A DNA stretch of 64,000 nucleotides, from positions 1 to 64,000 of the forward strand of contig NZ_VLKJ01000001.1 in the NCBI RefSeq assembly GCF_007830315.1, in the 5' to 3' direction. Below are positions 29,738 through 38,934 of this stretch, in pieces. Made by a program: the position numbers and the translations under genes. Below the pieces are notes generated by a model, which was not told where the DNA came from, searched no databases, and saw only the letters and a program-made list of their open reading frames with translations. Position 1 is the first letter of the stretch. The number at the start of each line of letters is the position of its first letter. The DNA is from Novosphingobium taihuense. GTDB lineage: Bacteria > Pseudomonadota > Alphaproteobacteria > Sphingomonadales > Sphingomonadaceae.

Positions 29738-30025
29738 ATGGCAGACCCTTACATCATTCCTCGGCGGCTCGATGACCCGGAGCTTATCGGCTTCTGGACC
29801 ATCGACGAGTTCGCGGGAATGCTGGCCCCCTTCACCTGGGGGATCCTCACCCAGCATATCTTTATCGGCATCATAGTCGCCTTCGGCGCCTGGTTCGCAT
29901 TGCGAAAGGCAAAAGCAGGACGCGCCAGCTCCTGGGTAGCCCACGCCGCATACTGGTATCTGCCTGCAGGATTTCTGGGCCTAAAGGCAACGCCGCCTTC
30001 CCACTGCCGACTACTCGCCGGTTGA
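29738..30025 (+). CDS. traL: T4SS protein TraL
   Basis: A 95-aa inner-membrane protein starting IIPRRLDDPELIGFWTIDEFA, a well conserved TraL opening, followed by one long hydrophobic stretch (GILTQHIFIGIIVAFGAWFAL). It belongs to pilus assembly at the inner membrane (VirB3-like). It lies between traA and traE in the standard order. Confidence 0.85.
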   Translation: MADPYIIPRRLDDPELIGFWTIDEFAGMLAPFTWGILTQHIFIGIIVAFGAWFALRKAKAGRASSWVAHAAYWYLPAGFLGLKATPPSHCRLLAG

Positions 30026-30036
30026 GGGGCACTTCC

Positions 30037-30609
30037 ATGTATTCCGACATATCCCACGAACGGCAGCAATCGCTGCTGCGCCAGCGGAACCTCTTTGCGC
30101 TCACCAGCGCCGGCCTTGGCCTTGCACTGGTCGTCGCCGGGAGCCTTGCCGCCACCCGCGACCGCGAAGTGGTGCTGGTTCCGACTGTTCCCAAAGCGCT
30201 CACCGTGAGCAGTGCCGGGGTCGAGGCCGATTATCTCGAGCTCGTCACCCGCGATGCGGCCCTTGTTCTTCTCAATCGCAGTCCGGAAGGCCTCGATTAC
30301 TGGATGAACGAAATCCTGAAGCTGGCAGATCCCGCAAGCTATGGCCGCCTCAAGGCCGAGCTCGTCCGGATCGTTGAAGAGCAGCGGGGCTCGGATGTCA
30401 CCCAGGCATTCGTGATCCGGTCGATGACGGTCGATCCCAAGGGTCTGACATCGGATGTGACCGGCACGCTTAAGACCTTCGTCGGCGCGCAGGTGATTGC
30501 CAGTGACGAGCGCCGTTTCCGCTTCAGCTGGACTTACCGCGGCCTGCGCCTGGCGCTCGCCGGGTTTGCCCAGCTCCCCCCGCAGGACAAATCGAAGGAG
30601 GCCCAGTGA
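30037..30609 (+). CDS. traE: T4SS protein TraE
   Basis: A 190-aa TraE (VirB8-like) protein with a single N-terminal membrane helix (LFALTSAGLGLALVVAGSLAA) and a periplasmic domain (EADYLELVTRDAALVLLNRSPEGLDYWMNEILKLADP is characteristic). It is part of the assembly platform. The ATG at 30037 with GAGGGG upstream is preferred to a TTG at 30022. Its stop overlaps the traK start. Confidence 0.88.
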   Translation: MYSDISHERQQSLLRQRNLFALTSAGLGLALVVAGSLAATRDREVVLVPTVPKALTVSSAGVEADYLELVTRDAALVLLNRSPEGLDYWMNEILKLADPASYGRLKAELVRIVEEQRGSDVTQAFVIRSMTVDPKGLTSDVTGTLKTFVGAQVIASDERRFRFSWTYRGLRLALAGFAQLPPQDKSKEAQ

Positions 30610-31364
30610 TGGCTTACCGAAAAGGGACCCATACACGGGGTCTATTTCTGAGCGCGGCCGCTCTGCTCACCGCAGCATCCCCCGCTCATGCCGCCGACCA
30701 GTTCAAGCAAACGGCTGACGGCGCCGGAATCGAGTGCAGCGTTTCAGCGCGCGAGCTGACCCGCTTCGCATTGGTCGACGACCAGTTCGCCAGCGTCTCG
30801 AAGATCTCGACCGGCACGCCCTACAACGACTTTGCAGTGACCAACGAGCCGGTGCGCGGCGACATCTATGTGTCGGTGCCGGAAACTTACGCGGCGCGGT
30901 CGATCAGCTTCTTCACCACCACCAAGAAGGGCTTCGTTTACAAGGTCGCGTGTCGGGTTGAGCAAATTCCGGCGACCCAGGTCTTCATCACCAACCCCGT
31001 CATCGCGAAGAACCGGGCGGCGGATTGGGAAAGCCAGACCCCGATCGAGACCAGCGCCGTCAGGCTCATCCAGGCGATGGCCAATGACCGGACGGTCGAC
31101 GGTTTCGAGGTCCGCCAATCGACTGCCATACCCGCACGGGTCGGCGATCTCGAAGTCCAGCTCATCGCTGATTATCGCGGCGCCAGCCTCACTGGGAAGG
31201 TCGTCCGCATCCACAATCGCGGAACGAAACCCGTGACGCTCGCCGAACGCGATCTCGCACCGCGCGACACGCTCGCCGTCTCGATCGCCGATCCGAAGCT
31301 TGAGCCCGGGGCCAGCACCACGGCCTTTGTTGTCGGCGCAAGCGGGGAGACCGGCAATGACTGA
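30609..31364 (+). CDS. traK: T4SS secretin-like protein TraK
   Basis: A 251-aa periplasmic protein with signal peptide (LFLSAAALLTAASPAHAA) and the TraK domain (IECSVSARELTRFALVDDQFASV). TraK (VirB9-like) forms the outer-membrane core complex with TraB and TraV. The ATG at 30609 overlaps the traE stop; a GTG three bases upstream is possible. Confidence 0.87.
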   Translation: MAYRKGTHTRGLFLSAAALLTAASPAHAADQFKQTADGAGIECSVSARELTRFALVDDQFASVSKISTGTPYNDFAVTNEPVRGDIYVSVPETYAARSISFFTTTKKGFVYKVACRVEQIPATQVFITNPVIAKNRAADWESQTPIETSAVRLIQAMANDRTVDGFEVRQSTAIPARVGDLEVQLIADYRGASLTGKVVRIHNRGTKPVTLAERDLAPRDTLAVSIADPKLEPGASTTAFVVGASGETGND

Positions 31365-32697
31365 TGCAACCCATACGCCAAGCACTGCCCCTTTGCAGGC
31401 CGAGAGCGCGGCATCGTCCGAACTTTCCGGGCTCAACGCCCGCACCGCGCGCCGTCAGAAGCTGCTGCTGGGGTCGCTGGGAGCACTCGCCCTCATCGGC
31501 GGAAGCTGGTTCATCCTTGGCGGCGACGACAAGGCCAAGACCGGCGATCCCAATGCGGCGCAGACGATCGACACGGCAGGCCTGGTCAACCGCGACCTGT
31601 CCCAGCGCGAGTTCGTCGCGACTTATGGCAACCGGCTGGATGCAGTCACGCGCGAACAGAAGGCGCTGAAAGACGGCAGCATCCCGCGAAGCGAGATCGA
31701 AGCGCAGCTGGCGGCTCTCAAAGCCGAGAACCAGGCCATGCGTGTCGATGGACAGGCTGCGATCGATGCTATCTCGGCAGAGAACGCCGAGCTCAAGACC
31801 CGGCTTGCCGCGCAGCCTGCATCACCTGCACCGGCTGTACCACCACCGGCTTATGGGCCGCAGGCAGGCGGCTATGACGCAAGGGCTCGGTCACCTCAAA
31901 CCAGTACCGGCACCGCAGCCGGCGATCCGCAGGGCGGCATGATCCCTTTGCCTGGCGAGGTGAAGCTGATGAGCTTCAGCTCCGACAAGGTAGGGACCAG
32001 TGGTCTGAGAGTAGGCCGGCCCGATGCGCCACCGGTCGTCATCGAGGATTCGCCCGAATATCTGCCGCCCAACTCCTACGCGCCGGCACGCGTAATCGTC
32101 GGCGTTGATGCCTCGGCAGGCGTCGCCAGCCAGACCGATCCGCTGCCTGTGGTGCTTCGGATTACCGGCCCTGCTCGTTCGGTCATGCAGAACGGAAAAG
32201 TTCTGACCACCCGGATCCAGGGCTGCGTTGTCAACGGCGCGGCACGCGGGGATCTCAGCAGTGAGAAGGTCTATGTAAAGCTCGCCCGGATGACCTGCGA
32301 TCAGCCTGGCGGCAGGGTCGCAGTGAGCGAGGTCAAAGGCTTCATCAGCTTCGCTGGCAAGTCCGGGGTCCGCGGCCGCGTCGTCAGCCGCGAAGGCAGC
32401 CTCATCAGCCAGGCCCTGCTGGCCGGGATCGTCGGCGGCTTCGGGCGCGGCTTCTCGGCCAACGCCAACAGCGTCTTCTCCGGCGTCACGACCAACCCCG
32501 ACGGCAGTCGCTCCAAGCTCTCGGCCGGCGACATTCTCGGTGGCGGGCTTGGCCAGGGCGCCGCCGACGCTGCCGACACGGTCAGCAAATACCTGATCGA
32601 GCGCGCCGAACAGTACCAACCCGTCGTCGAGATGCCGACCGGCATCGATGTCGAAATCGTGTTCCTCGACGGCGTCTACGTGAGGAATTCCCAATGA
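31357..32697 (+). CDS. traB: T4SS core protein TraB
   Basis: A 446-aa VirB10-like protein that spans from inner to outer membrane. It has one N-terminal membrane helix (KLLLGSLGALALIGGSWFIL), a coiled-coil and Pro-rich linker (LAAQPASPAPAVPPPAYGP), and the C-terminal TrbI/VirB10 barrel (LPPNSYAPARVIVGVDAS, FISFAGKSGVRGRVVSREGSLI). The ATG overlaps the traK end by 8 bases; the frame open from 31300 is not the start. Confidence 0.9.
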   Translation: MTDATHTPSTAPLQAESAASSELSGLNARTARRQKLLLGSLGALALIGGSWFILGGDDKAKTGDPNAAQTIDTAGLVNRDLSQREFVATYGNRLDAVTREQKALKDGSIPRSEIEAQLAALKAENQAMRVDGQAAIDAISAENAELKTRLAAQPASPAPAVPPPAYGPQAGGYDARARSPQTSTGTAAGDPQGGMIPLPGEVKLMSFSSDKVGTSGLRVGRPDAPPVVIEDSPEYLPPNSYAPARVIVGVDASAGVASQTDPLPVVLRITGPARSVMQNGKVLTTRIQGCVVNGAARGDLSSEKVYVKLARMTCDQPGGRVAVSEVKGFISFAGKSGVRGRVVSREGSLISQALLAGIVGGFGRGFSANANSVFSGVTTNPDGSRSKLSAGDILGGGLGQGAADAADTVSKYLIERAEQYQPVVEMPTGIDVEIVFLDGVYVRNSQ

Positions 32698-33596
32698 TCG
32701 AAAATACTCTCCTCGAGCAGGGCATTGGTCGGCGCCGCTGGTTGCGCACGGCGGCCGGACTGGTGGCCATCATCGCCTTGTCGGCTGCGACGGGATGGGG
32801 TGTGGCAAGCCTTGCTGCTCCTGCTGCCGCTCCGGACACGGCGAAGGTTCGAGATGCGCTCAAGCTGCGCCTGCCCAAGACGCCGATCGACGCGATCAAC
32901 TGCAAGGGCCTTGGCGGCCTGTGCGAGGTCGCGTCCAAATCGACGCTCTTCTACGTCGACCGGGCCGCAAAGTATCTGGTGATCGGCCGGGTCTACGACA
33001 TGGAAGCCCGTCAAGATCTGACGGCTGCCCGGTTGCTTGCCCTCAATCCGGACCTGCTGGCAGCAGGGGCAGCGCGGCGCAGCAATCCCGAGACGCAATC
33101 GGAAGGCGGCCCGAGCGCAGCCGCAGCGTCAGCCCGGAACACCCCGCCGCGCCATGTCCCGCTCGGCAATCTTCCCGCCAAAGGCGCGATCACCTGGGGT
33201 CCTGCCAACGGTCCGCGTGTCGTCGTCTTTTCGGACTTCCACTGCGGGTATTGCAAGAAGCTCGAGGCCGAATTGAAGGCGATCGGAGCGCGGGTCGAAG
33301 AGCGGCCGATCTCGATCTTCGGGGCGGAAAGCCGGCGCGATGCCGAACGGGTTCTGTGCTCGCCGCGGCCTGAGCTGGCGCTGCATATGGCCTATTCGGG
33401 TCTGGCGCTCGCCAATCCCAAACCCTGCGACACGAGCGGGCTCGATGCCAACGAGGCCTTCGCGCGAGCCCACGGCTTTAGCGGCACGCCTGTGATCGTG
33501 CGCCCCGCCGATGGCGCTGTTCTCGAGGGCTTCCGGCCTGCCGCCGTGCTCCGGGAATTCCTGCGCGCTGCCACCACCCCTGCTCCCAAAGGATAG
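32694..33596 (+). CDS. dsbC: DsbC-like thiol-disulfide protein of the tra operon
   Basis: A 300-aa protein with an N-terminal membrane anchor (LVAIIALSAATGWGVASLAA), a dimerisation-like part and a thioredoxin fold with CGYC (VVVFSDFHCGYCKKLEAEL) and cis-Pro segment GFSGTPVIVR. It is a periplasmic disulfide isomerase that likely shapes the Cys-rich TraN, TraU and TraF products of this operon. DsbC-type genes in this position are common in F-type clusters. Confidence 0.87.
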   Translation: MIENTLLEQGIGRRRWLRTAAGLVAIIALSAATGWGVASLAAPAAAPDTAKVRDALKLRLPKTPIDAINCKGLGGLCEVASKSTLFYVDRAAKYLVIGRVYDMEARQDLTAARLLALNPDLLAAGAARRSNPETQSEGGPSAAAASARNTPPRHVPLGNLPAKGAITWGPANGPRVVVFSDFHCGYCKKLEAELKAIGARVEERPISIFGAESRRDAERVLCSPRPELALHMAYSGLALANPKPCDTSGLDANEAFARAHGFSGTPVIVRPADGAVLEGFRPAAVLREFLRAATTPAPKG

Positions 33597-33600
33597 ACCC

Positions 33601-34410
33601 ATGCGTTTTCCGACACGTCTCCTTGCCTGCGCCTGTCTGGCCGGTCTTGCCAGTGGCTGCGCCACGTTCGGTACCAACGTCGAGGGCGATTTCACATGCC
33701 GCGCGCCGAAAGGCGACTGCGCTCCGGCTCACGTCATCGATGCCAAGGCGACGGAAAATCTGTCGAATGGCACGCTGCTCCATGCTGACGGGCGGCAGAG
33801 GTCAGGCGTCGTGGATGCCGACACCAGCCGCACGGCGGAACGCACCTTGCGCGTCGTCTTCCCCGCTCATGTCGATGAAGCTGGAACGCTGCACGATGAA
33901 GCGGTCGCCTGGACCGTCGTCGAAAATCCGCGCTGGGCCACCGAGCTGCGCCGCAAGGCGGGTGAGGACCAGGGCGGATCCCTGATGCGCCAGGTCCGTC
34001 GGCAGCTGAAAGCCGCTCAGAGAGCCCCTGCACCGGACGGCGCGGAGGGAGACCCGAACGTACCTGATGAGGCGTCGCCCTTCTCGTCTGCACGCGACGA
34101 CGCGGGTCAGGCTGGCGGCATCTCGGGCGCCGATGCCCCCAGTCCCTTCAACGAAACTTCAGATGCCTCGCCGCTGGTCCTCCCCTCCACGGCGCGCGAG
34201 GCCGTTGCCGGTGCCAAGGCACCGGCGGTCGAGGGGTTCGACACGTCGCCTCCCCCGCGTGATCGAGCCCCTCGGCCTGAGGCGGGGCAGAGCGCTCCGC
34301 TGTTCCCCAGCGCAGCGGCGATTGAAGCCGCGAAAGCTGCAATCCGCCCGGCAGTCAGAACCGGCGAACAGCCGATCGTCAGCACCTCGCAGCCCAAGGA
34401 GCCCAAGTGA
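33601..34410 (+). CDS. traV: T4SS lipoprotein TraV
   Basis: A 269-aa outer-membrane lipoprotein with lipobox (CLAGLASGCATFG) and the TraV pattern GDFTCRAPKGDCAP after it. The C-terminal half is Pro/Ser/Ala-rich and disordered. It anchors the TraK-TraB core in the outer membrane. The ATG at 33601 follows the dsbC stop closely, and the stop overlaps the traC start. Confidence 0.85.
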   Translation: MRFPTRLLACACLAGLASGCATFGTNVEGDFTCRAPKGDCAPAHVIDAKATENLSNGTLLHADGRQRSGVVDADTSRTAERTLRVVFPAHVDEAGTLHDEAVAWTVVENPRWATELRRKAGEDQGGSLMRQVRRQLKAAQRAPAPDGAEGDPNVPDEASPFSSARDDAGQAGGISGADAPSPFNETSDASPLVLPSTAREAVAGAKAPAVEGFDTSPPPRDRAPRPEAGQSAPLFPSAAAIEAAKAAIRPAVRTGEQPIVSTSQPKEPK

Positions 34411-36953
34411 TGGCCGAACAACTCAAGACCGTCGTCGATCGGCTGCTCAGCGGATTGCTGGGTGATGCCGAGCACGCCGACAAAGCCCGCCCGCAGCTCA
34501 TGGTCGACATGCTCTCCGACTGGCTCCCCTACCGGGTCTACGATCCGGCAACCCGCCTGTACTTCAACGCACGCTCGAAGGGCTTTGTCCTTTCGGTTAC
34601 GCCGCTGATCGGAGCCGACGAGCGTACCGGGGAAATCCTGGGACAGTTCTTCTCGGAAGGACTGCCAGCAGGCGCCTGCCTTCAGGTACTCCACCTTGCA
34701 AGCCCGCGCATCAGCAGGATCATCGCCCCGTGGTTCGGCCCACGATACATCCAGGGCGGCGTGTACGAGGCAATTGCCCGGCACCGGGCGCGGCGGCTCT
34801 ATTCGCTCGTATGGGAGTCCGGCTCGCCGGACGCGCCCTTCCATGCGCGGCATCACCAGGTGATCGTCTCAGTCGGGGTGCCGACCTCCAAGTCGGTCAG
34901 CAATGAGGATCTCAAGCAGACCCGCGATGGCCTGGTGGCGATGCTCAAGTCGCTCAATCTCGGCGTGGTCGAAGTCGGGCCGGAAGAGCTCATCGCTGTC
35001 ATCGATGATCTGACTTCGCCCACCACCGCTCCGCAGGACGATGCGGTGCCCTACAACCCGAATGATCCAATCGCATCCCAGGCGATCCGCCACGACATCG
35101 AACTGGTGGTGGCTGAAGACCGCATGCGGCTCGTCACCGAGCGTTTCCGTCCCACTGGCAAGGTCAATGACGGCGTGCCCGAGATCGGGACCGTCTATCC
35201 CGATGCCTTCGATGTCCGGCATTTTGCCGTACGCAACATGCCATCGCGCTGGGCCCCGTGGGAATGCGCGCGGCTGATCGGCGACCTGTTCACCGACAAG
35301 CTGCGCTTCCCCTGCCCCGCCGCCACCATGCTGTGTCTCGTCTATCCGGACCAGGAGGCTGCATCGGCGAAGGCCGGATTCAAGTTCATGCGGACGACCA
35401 GCCTCGCCGGGACCCGCAGCGCGCGGTTCCTGCCTCGGATCGGCGAACAGGCCGCCGAGTGGCAGCATGTTCAGGCCGAGCTCCAGGAAGGCCGCCGTCT
35501 CGTACGGGTCTTCTACGGTGTCACGACCTATTCACCGCTGGGCCAAGGAGATCGCCACGAACGCGCGATCAAATCGATCTACAAGGCGGCGGGCTGGGAC
35601 CTTACCGACGAGCGCTACCTCCAGATCCAGGGATTGCTCGCCGCGATGCCGCTCACCCTGGCTGACGGGCTCGGCACCGACATGGAGCGGCTGAAGCGGT
35701 TCAAGACTGTGTTGTCGACGACCGCCGCCAATATCGCGCCCATGCAGGGCGAGTATCTCGGCAGCGCCCACCCCCACCTGCTGTTCGTCGGGCGGCGCGG
35801 CCAGCCCTTCTTCTGGTCCCCGTTCGAGAACGAGGCCGGCAACCACAATGTCGCGATCTGCGGCAAGTCGGGATCGGGCAAGTCGGTGCTGCTCCAGGAG
35901 ATGTGCGCCGCGCTGCGCGGTGCCGGCGCACAGGTTGTCGTGATCGACGATGGCCGCAGCTTCGAGCACTCGGTCAAGCTGCAGGGCGGCCGCTTTGTCG
36001 AGTTCACGATTGCAGCGGGCTTCTGCCTCAACCCGTTCTCGATGATCGATGCGACCCGCGCCGCCGAAGACGAGGACTACCGCCTCGACTGCTTCGGGAT
36101 GATCAAGGCCATCGTCGGGCAAATGGCTCGCCACAGCGCGAAGCTGACAGATACCGAGCGCGGATTGATCGACCGGGCGGTCAACCTCGTCTGGGCGCAG
36201 CACGGCGCGGCTGCCACAGTTACGACTGTAGGCGAGATGCTGGCCAGTCTCGGCCATGACACTGCCGCTGATATCGCAACCGCGCTTGCCCCCTACATGG
36301 CGGGCGGAACTTACGGCGCCTTCTTCGAAGGCCAGGCAAGCCTCGACCTCGATGCGGACTTCACGGTCTTCGAGATGTCCGACCTTGCGAGCCGGGAGGA
36401 TCTGCGCAGCGTCGTCCTCTCAGCCATCATGTTCATGACCAGCCAAGCCATGACGCGAAGCCCAAGGTCGCTGCGCAAGCTTCTGCTGATCGATGAAGCC
36501 TGGTCGATGCTCAAGGGCGGTTCGATGGGTGAATTCGTCGAAACCTACGCCCGCACCTGCCGCAAGTATGGCGGCGCGCTGGCGACCGCTACCCAGTCGC
36601 TCAACGACTACTACAAGTCCGACGGGGCAACGGCGGCGCTCGAGAACAGCGACTGGATGCTGATCCTCCAGCAGAAGCCGGAGACGATCGCCGATTTCAA
36701 GGCGAGCAAGCGCCTCGATATGGACGATCGCACCGAGACGCTGATCCGCAGTCTCAAGCGCTCCGGGAGCGACTATTCCGAGGTGTTCATCAAGGGGCCG
36801 GAGACCGAGGCGATCGGGCGGCTCGTGCTCGATGACTATTCGGCAACGCTCTTCTCGAGTTCGCCCCAAACCTTCGCCGCCATCGATGCCGAGATCGCGC
36901 GCGGGCACCAGCTCGCCGATGCCATCGAGCGCATCGCTCATCCCAACCGCTGA
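34410..36953 (+). CDS. traC: T4SS ATPase TraC
   Basis: An 847-aa VirB4-type ATPase that powers pilus assembly. Walker A is CGKSGSGKSVLLQE, and Walker B is KLLLIDEAWSMLKGG. The N-terminal TraC_F_IV domain includes VYDPATRLYFNARSKGFVLSVTPLIGADE. The normal F TraC length is about 875 aa. A GTG at 34407 in the same frame is possible; the ATG at 34410 overlaps the traV stop. Confidence 0.93.
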   Translation: MAEQLKTVVDRLLSGLLGDAEHADKARPQLMVDMLSDWLPYRVYDPATRLYFNARSKGFVLSVTPLIGADERTGEILGQFFSEGLPAGACLQVLHLASPRISRIIAPWFGPRYIQGGVYEAIARHRARRLYSLVWESGSPDAPFHARHHQVIVSVGVPTSKSVSNEDLKQTRDGLVAMLKSLNLGVVEVGPEELIAVIDDLTSPTTAPQDDAVPYNPNDPIASQAIRHDIELVVAEDRMRLVTERFRPTGKVNDGVPEIGTVYPDAFDVRHFAVRNMPSRWAPWECARLIGDLFTDKLRFPCPAATMLCLVYPDQEAASAKAGFKFMRTTSLAGTRSARFLPRIGEQAAEWQHVQAELQEGRRLVRVFYGVTTYSPLGQGDRHERAIKSIYKAAGWDLTDERYLQIQGLLAAMPLTLADGLGTDMERLKRFKTVLSTTAANIAPMQGEYLGSAHPHLLFVGRRGQPFFWSPFENEAGNHNVAICGKSGSGKSVLLQEMCAALRGAGAQVVVIDDGRSFEHSVKLQGGRFVEFTIAAGFCLNPFSMIDATRAAEDEDYRLDCFGMIKAIVGQMARHSAKLTDTERGLIDRAVNLVWAQHGAAATVTTVGEMLASLGHDTAADIATALAPYMAGGTYGAFFEGQASLDLDADFTVFEMSDLASREDLRSVVLSAIMFMTSQAMTRSPRSLRKLLLIDEAWSMLKGGSMGEFVETYARTCRKYGGALATATQSLNDYYKSDGATAALENSDWMLILQQKPETIADFKASKRLDMDDRTETLIRSLKRSGSDYSEVFIKGPETEAIGRLVLDDYSATLFSSSPQTFAAIDAEIARGHQLADAIERIAHPNR

Positions 36954-36982
36954 CACCCCATCACCAAAGGATCCCTATCTCC

Positions 36983-37375
36983 ATGCCTCTCCACCTCGTC
37001 ACCCCGTTCGACCGGACCGACCCGTCCGAAGACGAACAGCCCGTCAGCCCGCAGGTGCAGACCTTGCGCTCGCGCATGGCCGATGGCTGCTACATCCTGC
37101 TTCGCGGCTGCCTGTTTCTCGGCTCATCCTATCTGATGGCGCTGGGCCTGCCGCTGCTGTTCTTCCTGCTGTTGTCAGGCGGCAGTCCCGATGCCTTCTT
37201 CGCCCATGTTGCCAATCTCGGTGACCGCTTCCTGGCGGCCGACCTCGCACGGCGCGTGACATTCCTCGGCCAGTGCAAGCTCGTTCTGATCGGTCTCGCG
37301 ACGCTCGTCGTCGTGTGGCGCATGCCGCGCTTCATCCGCGATCTCGACCGCGAACTTTCGGGAGAAAAGCTGTGA
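36983..37375 (+). CDS. Unknown membrane protein in the tra operon
   Basis: A 130-aa protein with two strong hydrophobic segments (GCLFLGSSYLMALGLPLLFFLLLSGG and CKLVLIGLATLVVVWRMPRF) between a polar N-terminus and a short charged tail. It sits between traC and trbI and is translationally coupled to trbI (GTGA). I do not recognise the family. The position suggests an accessory inner-membrane protein of the transfer apparatus. Confidence 0.65.
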   Translation: MPLHLVTPFDRTDPSEDEQPVSPQVQTLRSRMADGCYILLRGCLFLGSSYLMALGLPLLFFLLLSGGSPDAFFAHVANLGDRFLAADLARRVTFLGQCKLVLIGLATLVVVWRMPRFIRDLDRELSGEKL

Positions 37376-37779
37376 AGAACATTCTGGCAACATCAAGCCT
37401 GCGGGGGCGGCTTTCAGCGATCAATCTCACCGCTGTCGTGGTCGGCGCTGGCATGGTCGGTCAGGTTCTGTGGGGTGTCTGGGCGACGGACAAGCTGCTC
37501 ACCCTGGAAAAACGCGAGGTCGTCACGGTCCAGCTGAGCCGGATCATGGGCGACTTCATCGAAGCCGAAGCGCGTGCCGGTCGGCCGCCTGAAGAAACCA
37601 GACTGCGCGTCCAGGCCTACCTCAAGGCCGTGGAGGCCTCGGTACAGACGCTCGGACGCGAAGGCCGGACAGTTCTGGTTGCCGAAGCAGTGGTCGCCGG
37701 GAGCACGCCGGACCTGACCGGGTCTGTGCGTGCCGACGTCATGCGCCGCATGGGAGCCCTTCCCGATGCTGCCCGCTGA
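37372..37779 (+). CDS. trbI: Type-F transfer protein TrbI
   Basis: A 135-aa protein beginning with a hydrophobic anchor (LSAINLTAVVVGAGMVGQVLWGVWAT), then LEKREVVTVQLSRIMGDFIEAEARAGRP, which is characteristic of F-type TrbI. It is an inner-membrane protein that affects pilus retraction in F. The start is GTG at 37372, overlapping the upstream stop, with GGAGAAA before it. Confidence 0.75.
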   Translation: MKNILATSSLRGRLSAINLTAVVVGAGMVGQVLWGVWATDKLLTLEKREVVTVQLSRIMGDFIEAEARAGRPPEETRLRVQAYLKAVEASVQTLGREGRTVLVAEAVVAGSTPDLTGSVRADVMRRMGALPDAAR

Positions 37780-38290
37780 TCTCTTGATCCGCTCAGCTTC
37801 GGCGCGCCGGCTCGTGCTTTGGGGCGGGCTCGGCGCCGGGGCACTGGCGCTCTCCTCGCTTGCCGCCTTCGCGCAGGGCCATGCGCTTATGATCAATGTG
37901 AGCCCCAGCCTGCCCTACTGGGCCATCTGGGTCACGCGGGGGGCACCCGTGCATCGCGGGGACATTATCCTGTTCGACCCGCCCACCTCGCCTTTGTTGG
38001 TCAAGCATTTCGGGGCGAAGCCCAAGCCGTTCGGCAAGCGGGTGAGCGGTGTTCCGGGCGACATCATCACCGAGCAAAACCGCATCTACTTCGTCAACGG
38101 TGAGGCCGTGGCCAAGGCCAAGCTTGAGAGCCGCCTCGGCGAACCGCTGGCGCTTGGACCTACGGGGCGCGTGCCGAAAGGCTGCTACTTCGTCACCAGC
38201 GAACACAAGGATGGCTTTGACAGCCGCTATGCCGCGATCGGTTGGATCTGTGGACCGCGCATACTCGGGGTCGGGAGGCCAATCCTGTGA
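37766..38290 (+). CDS. S26 signal peptidase-like protein (TraF of RP4/Trh type)
   Basis: A 174-aa protease of the S26 family. It has an N-terminal membrane helix (GAGALALSSLAAFAQGHALMIN), the nucleophile region NVSPSLPYWAIW (Ser), and the lysine region GKRVSGVPGDII, then VPKGCYFVTSEHKDGFDSRYAAIGWI. Homologues process or cyclise pilins in RP4/Ti-type systems; F itself has none. It overlaps trbI by 14 bases and is coupled to traW by GTGA. Confidence 0.85.
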   Translation: MLPADLLIRSASARRLVLWGGLGAGALALSSLAAFAQGHALMINVSPSLPYWAIWVTRGAPVHRGDIILFDPPTSPLLVKHFGAKPKPFGKRVSGVPGDIITEQNRIYFVNGEAVAKAKLESRLGEPLALGPTGRVPKGCYFVTSEHKDGFDSRYAAIGWICGPRILGVGRPIL

Positions 38291-38934
38291 GGCTCCTCAC
38301 TCTGCCGGTTTGCACCACTGCGCTGGCGCTGGCCATCGCACCACAGGCAATGGCTCGCGATTACGGCCAGCACGGCGCGGTATGGCCGGTCATCGAACCG
38401 GACCTGCTTCAGCAGATCCATGCCAGGCTCACCCGGCTTGAGAAGACCGGCGAAACGGCCCGTCTCAACGAAGAGCTGAAGCAGCGTACGATCGCCCGGG
38501 TCAACCGGCCAGAGCCTGTTGCTGGCGTTACCCTCGCCTCGGCGCTGCGCAGCTGGCGCTTCGATCCGACGATCACCGCCCCGCGCGATATTGCCGACGA
38601 CAAGGGCCGGGTCATCATTGCTGCAGGCACGCGGGTCAATCCGCTCGATACCGTGCCGCTGCGCGCACCTCTCGTCTTTCTCGATGGGGACGACCCGGCA
38701 CAACTCGCCTGGGCCACCCGTCGCTATGCCAGCACCAAGGCGAAGCTTATCCTCGTAGCCGGTGCGCCGCTCGACCTCATGAAGGCCCGTCAGCGGCGCT
38801 TCTACTTCGATCAGGGCGGCACGCTGGTGAAACACTTTGGCATTCGCGCGGTGCCCGCAACCGTCGAGCAGCAGGGCCGCGCGCTCATCATCACCGAACA
38901 GCCCGTGCCTCTCAAGGAGCGTGCGCCGTCATGA
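38287..38934 (+). CDS. traW: T4SS protein TraW
   Basis: A 215-aa periplasmic protein with signal peptide and the TraW opening GAVWPVIEPDLLQQIHARLTRLEKTG, then VNPLDTVPLRAPLVFLDGDD. TraW works with TrbC and TraU in F-pilus assembly. The start is GTG at 38287, overlapping the peptidase stop. Confidence 0.85.
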   Translation: MRLLTLPVCTTALALAIAPQAMARDYGQHGAVWPVIEPDLLQQIHARLTRLEKTGETARLNEELKQRTIARVNRPEPVAGVTLASALRSWRFDPTITAPRDIADDKGRVIIAAGTRVNPLDTVPLRAPLVFLDGDDPAQLAWATRRYASTKAKLILVAGAPLDLMKARQRRFYFDQGGTLVKHFGIRAVPATVEQQGRALIITEQPVPLKERAPS

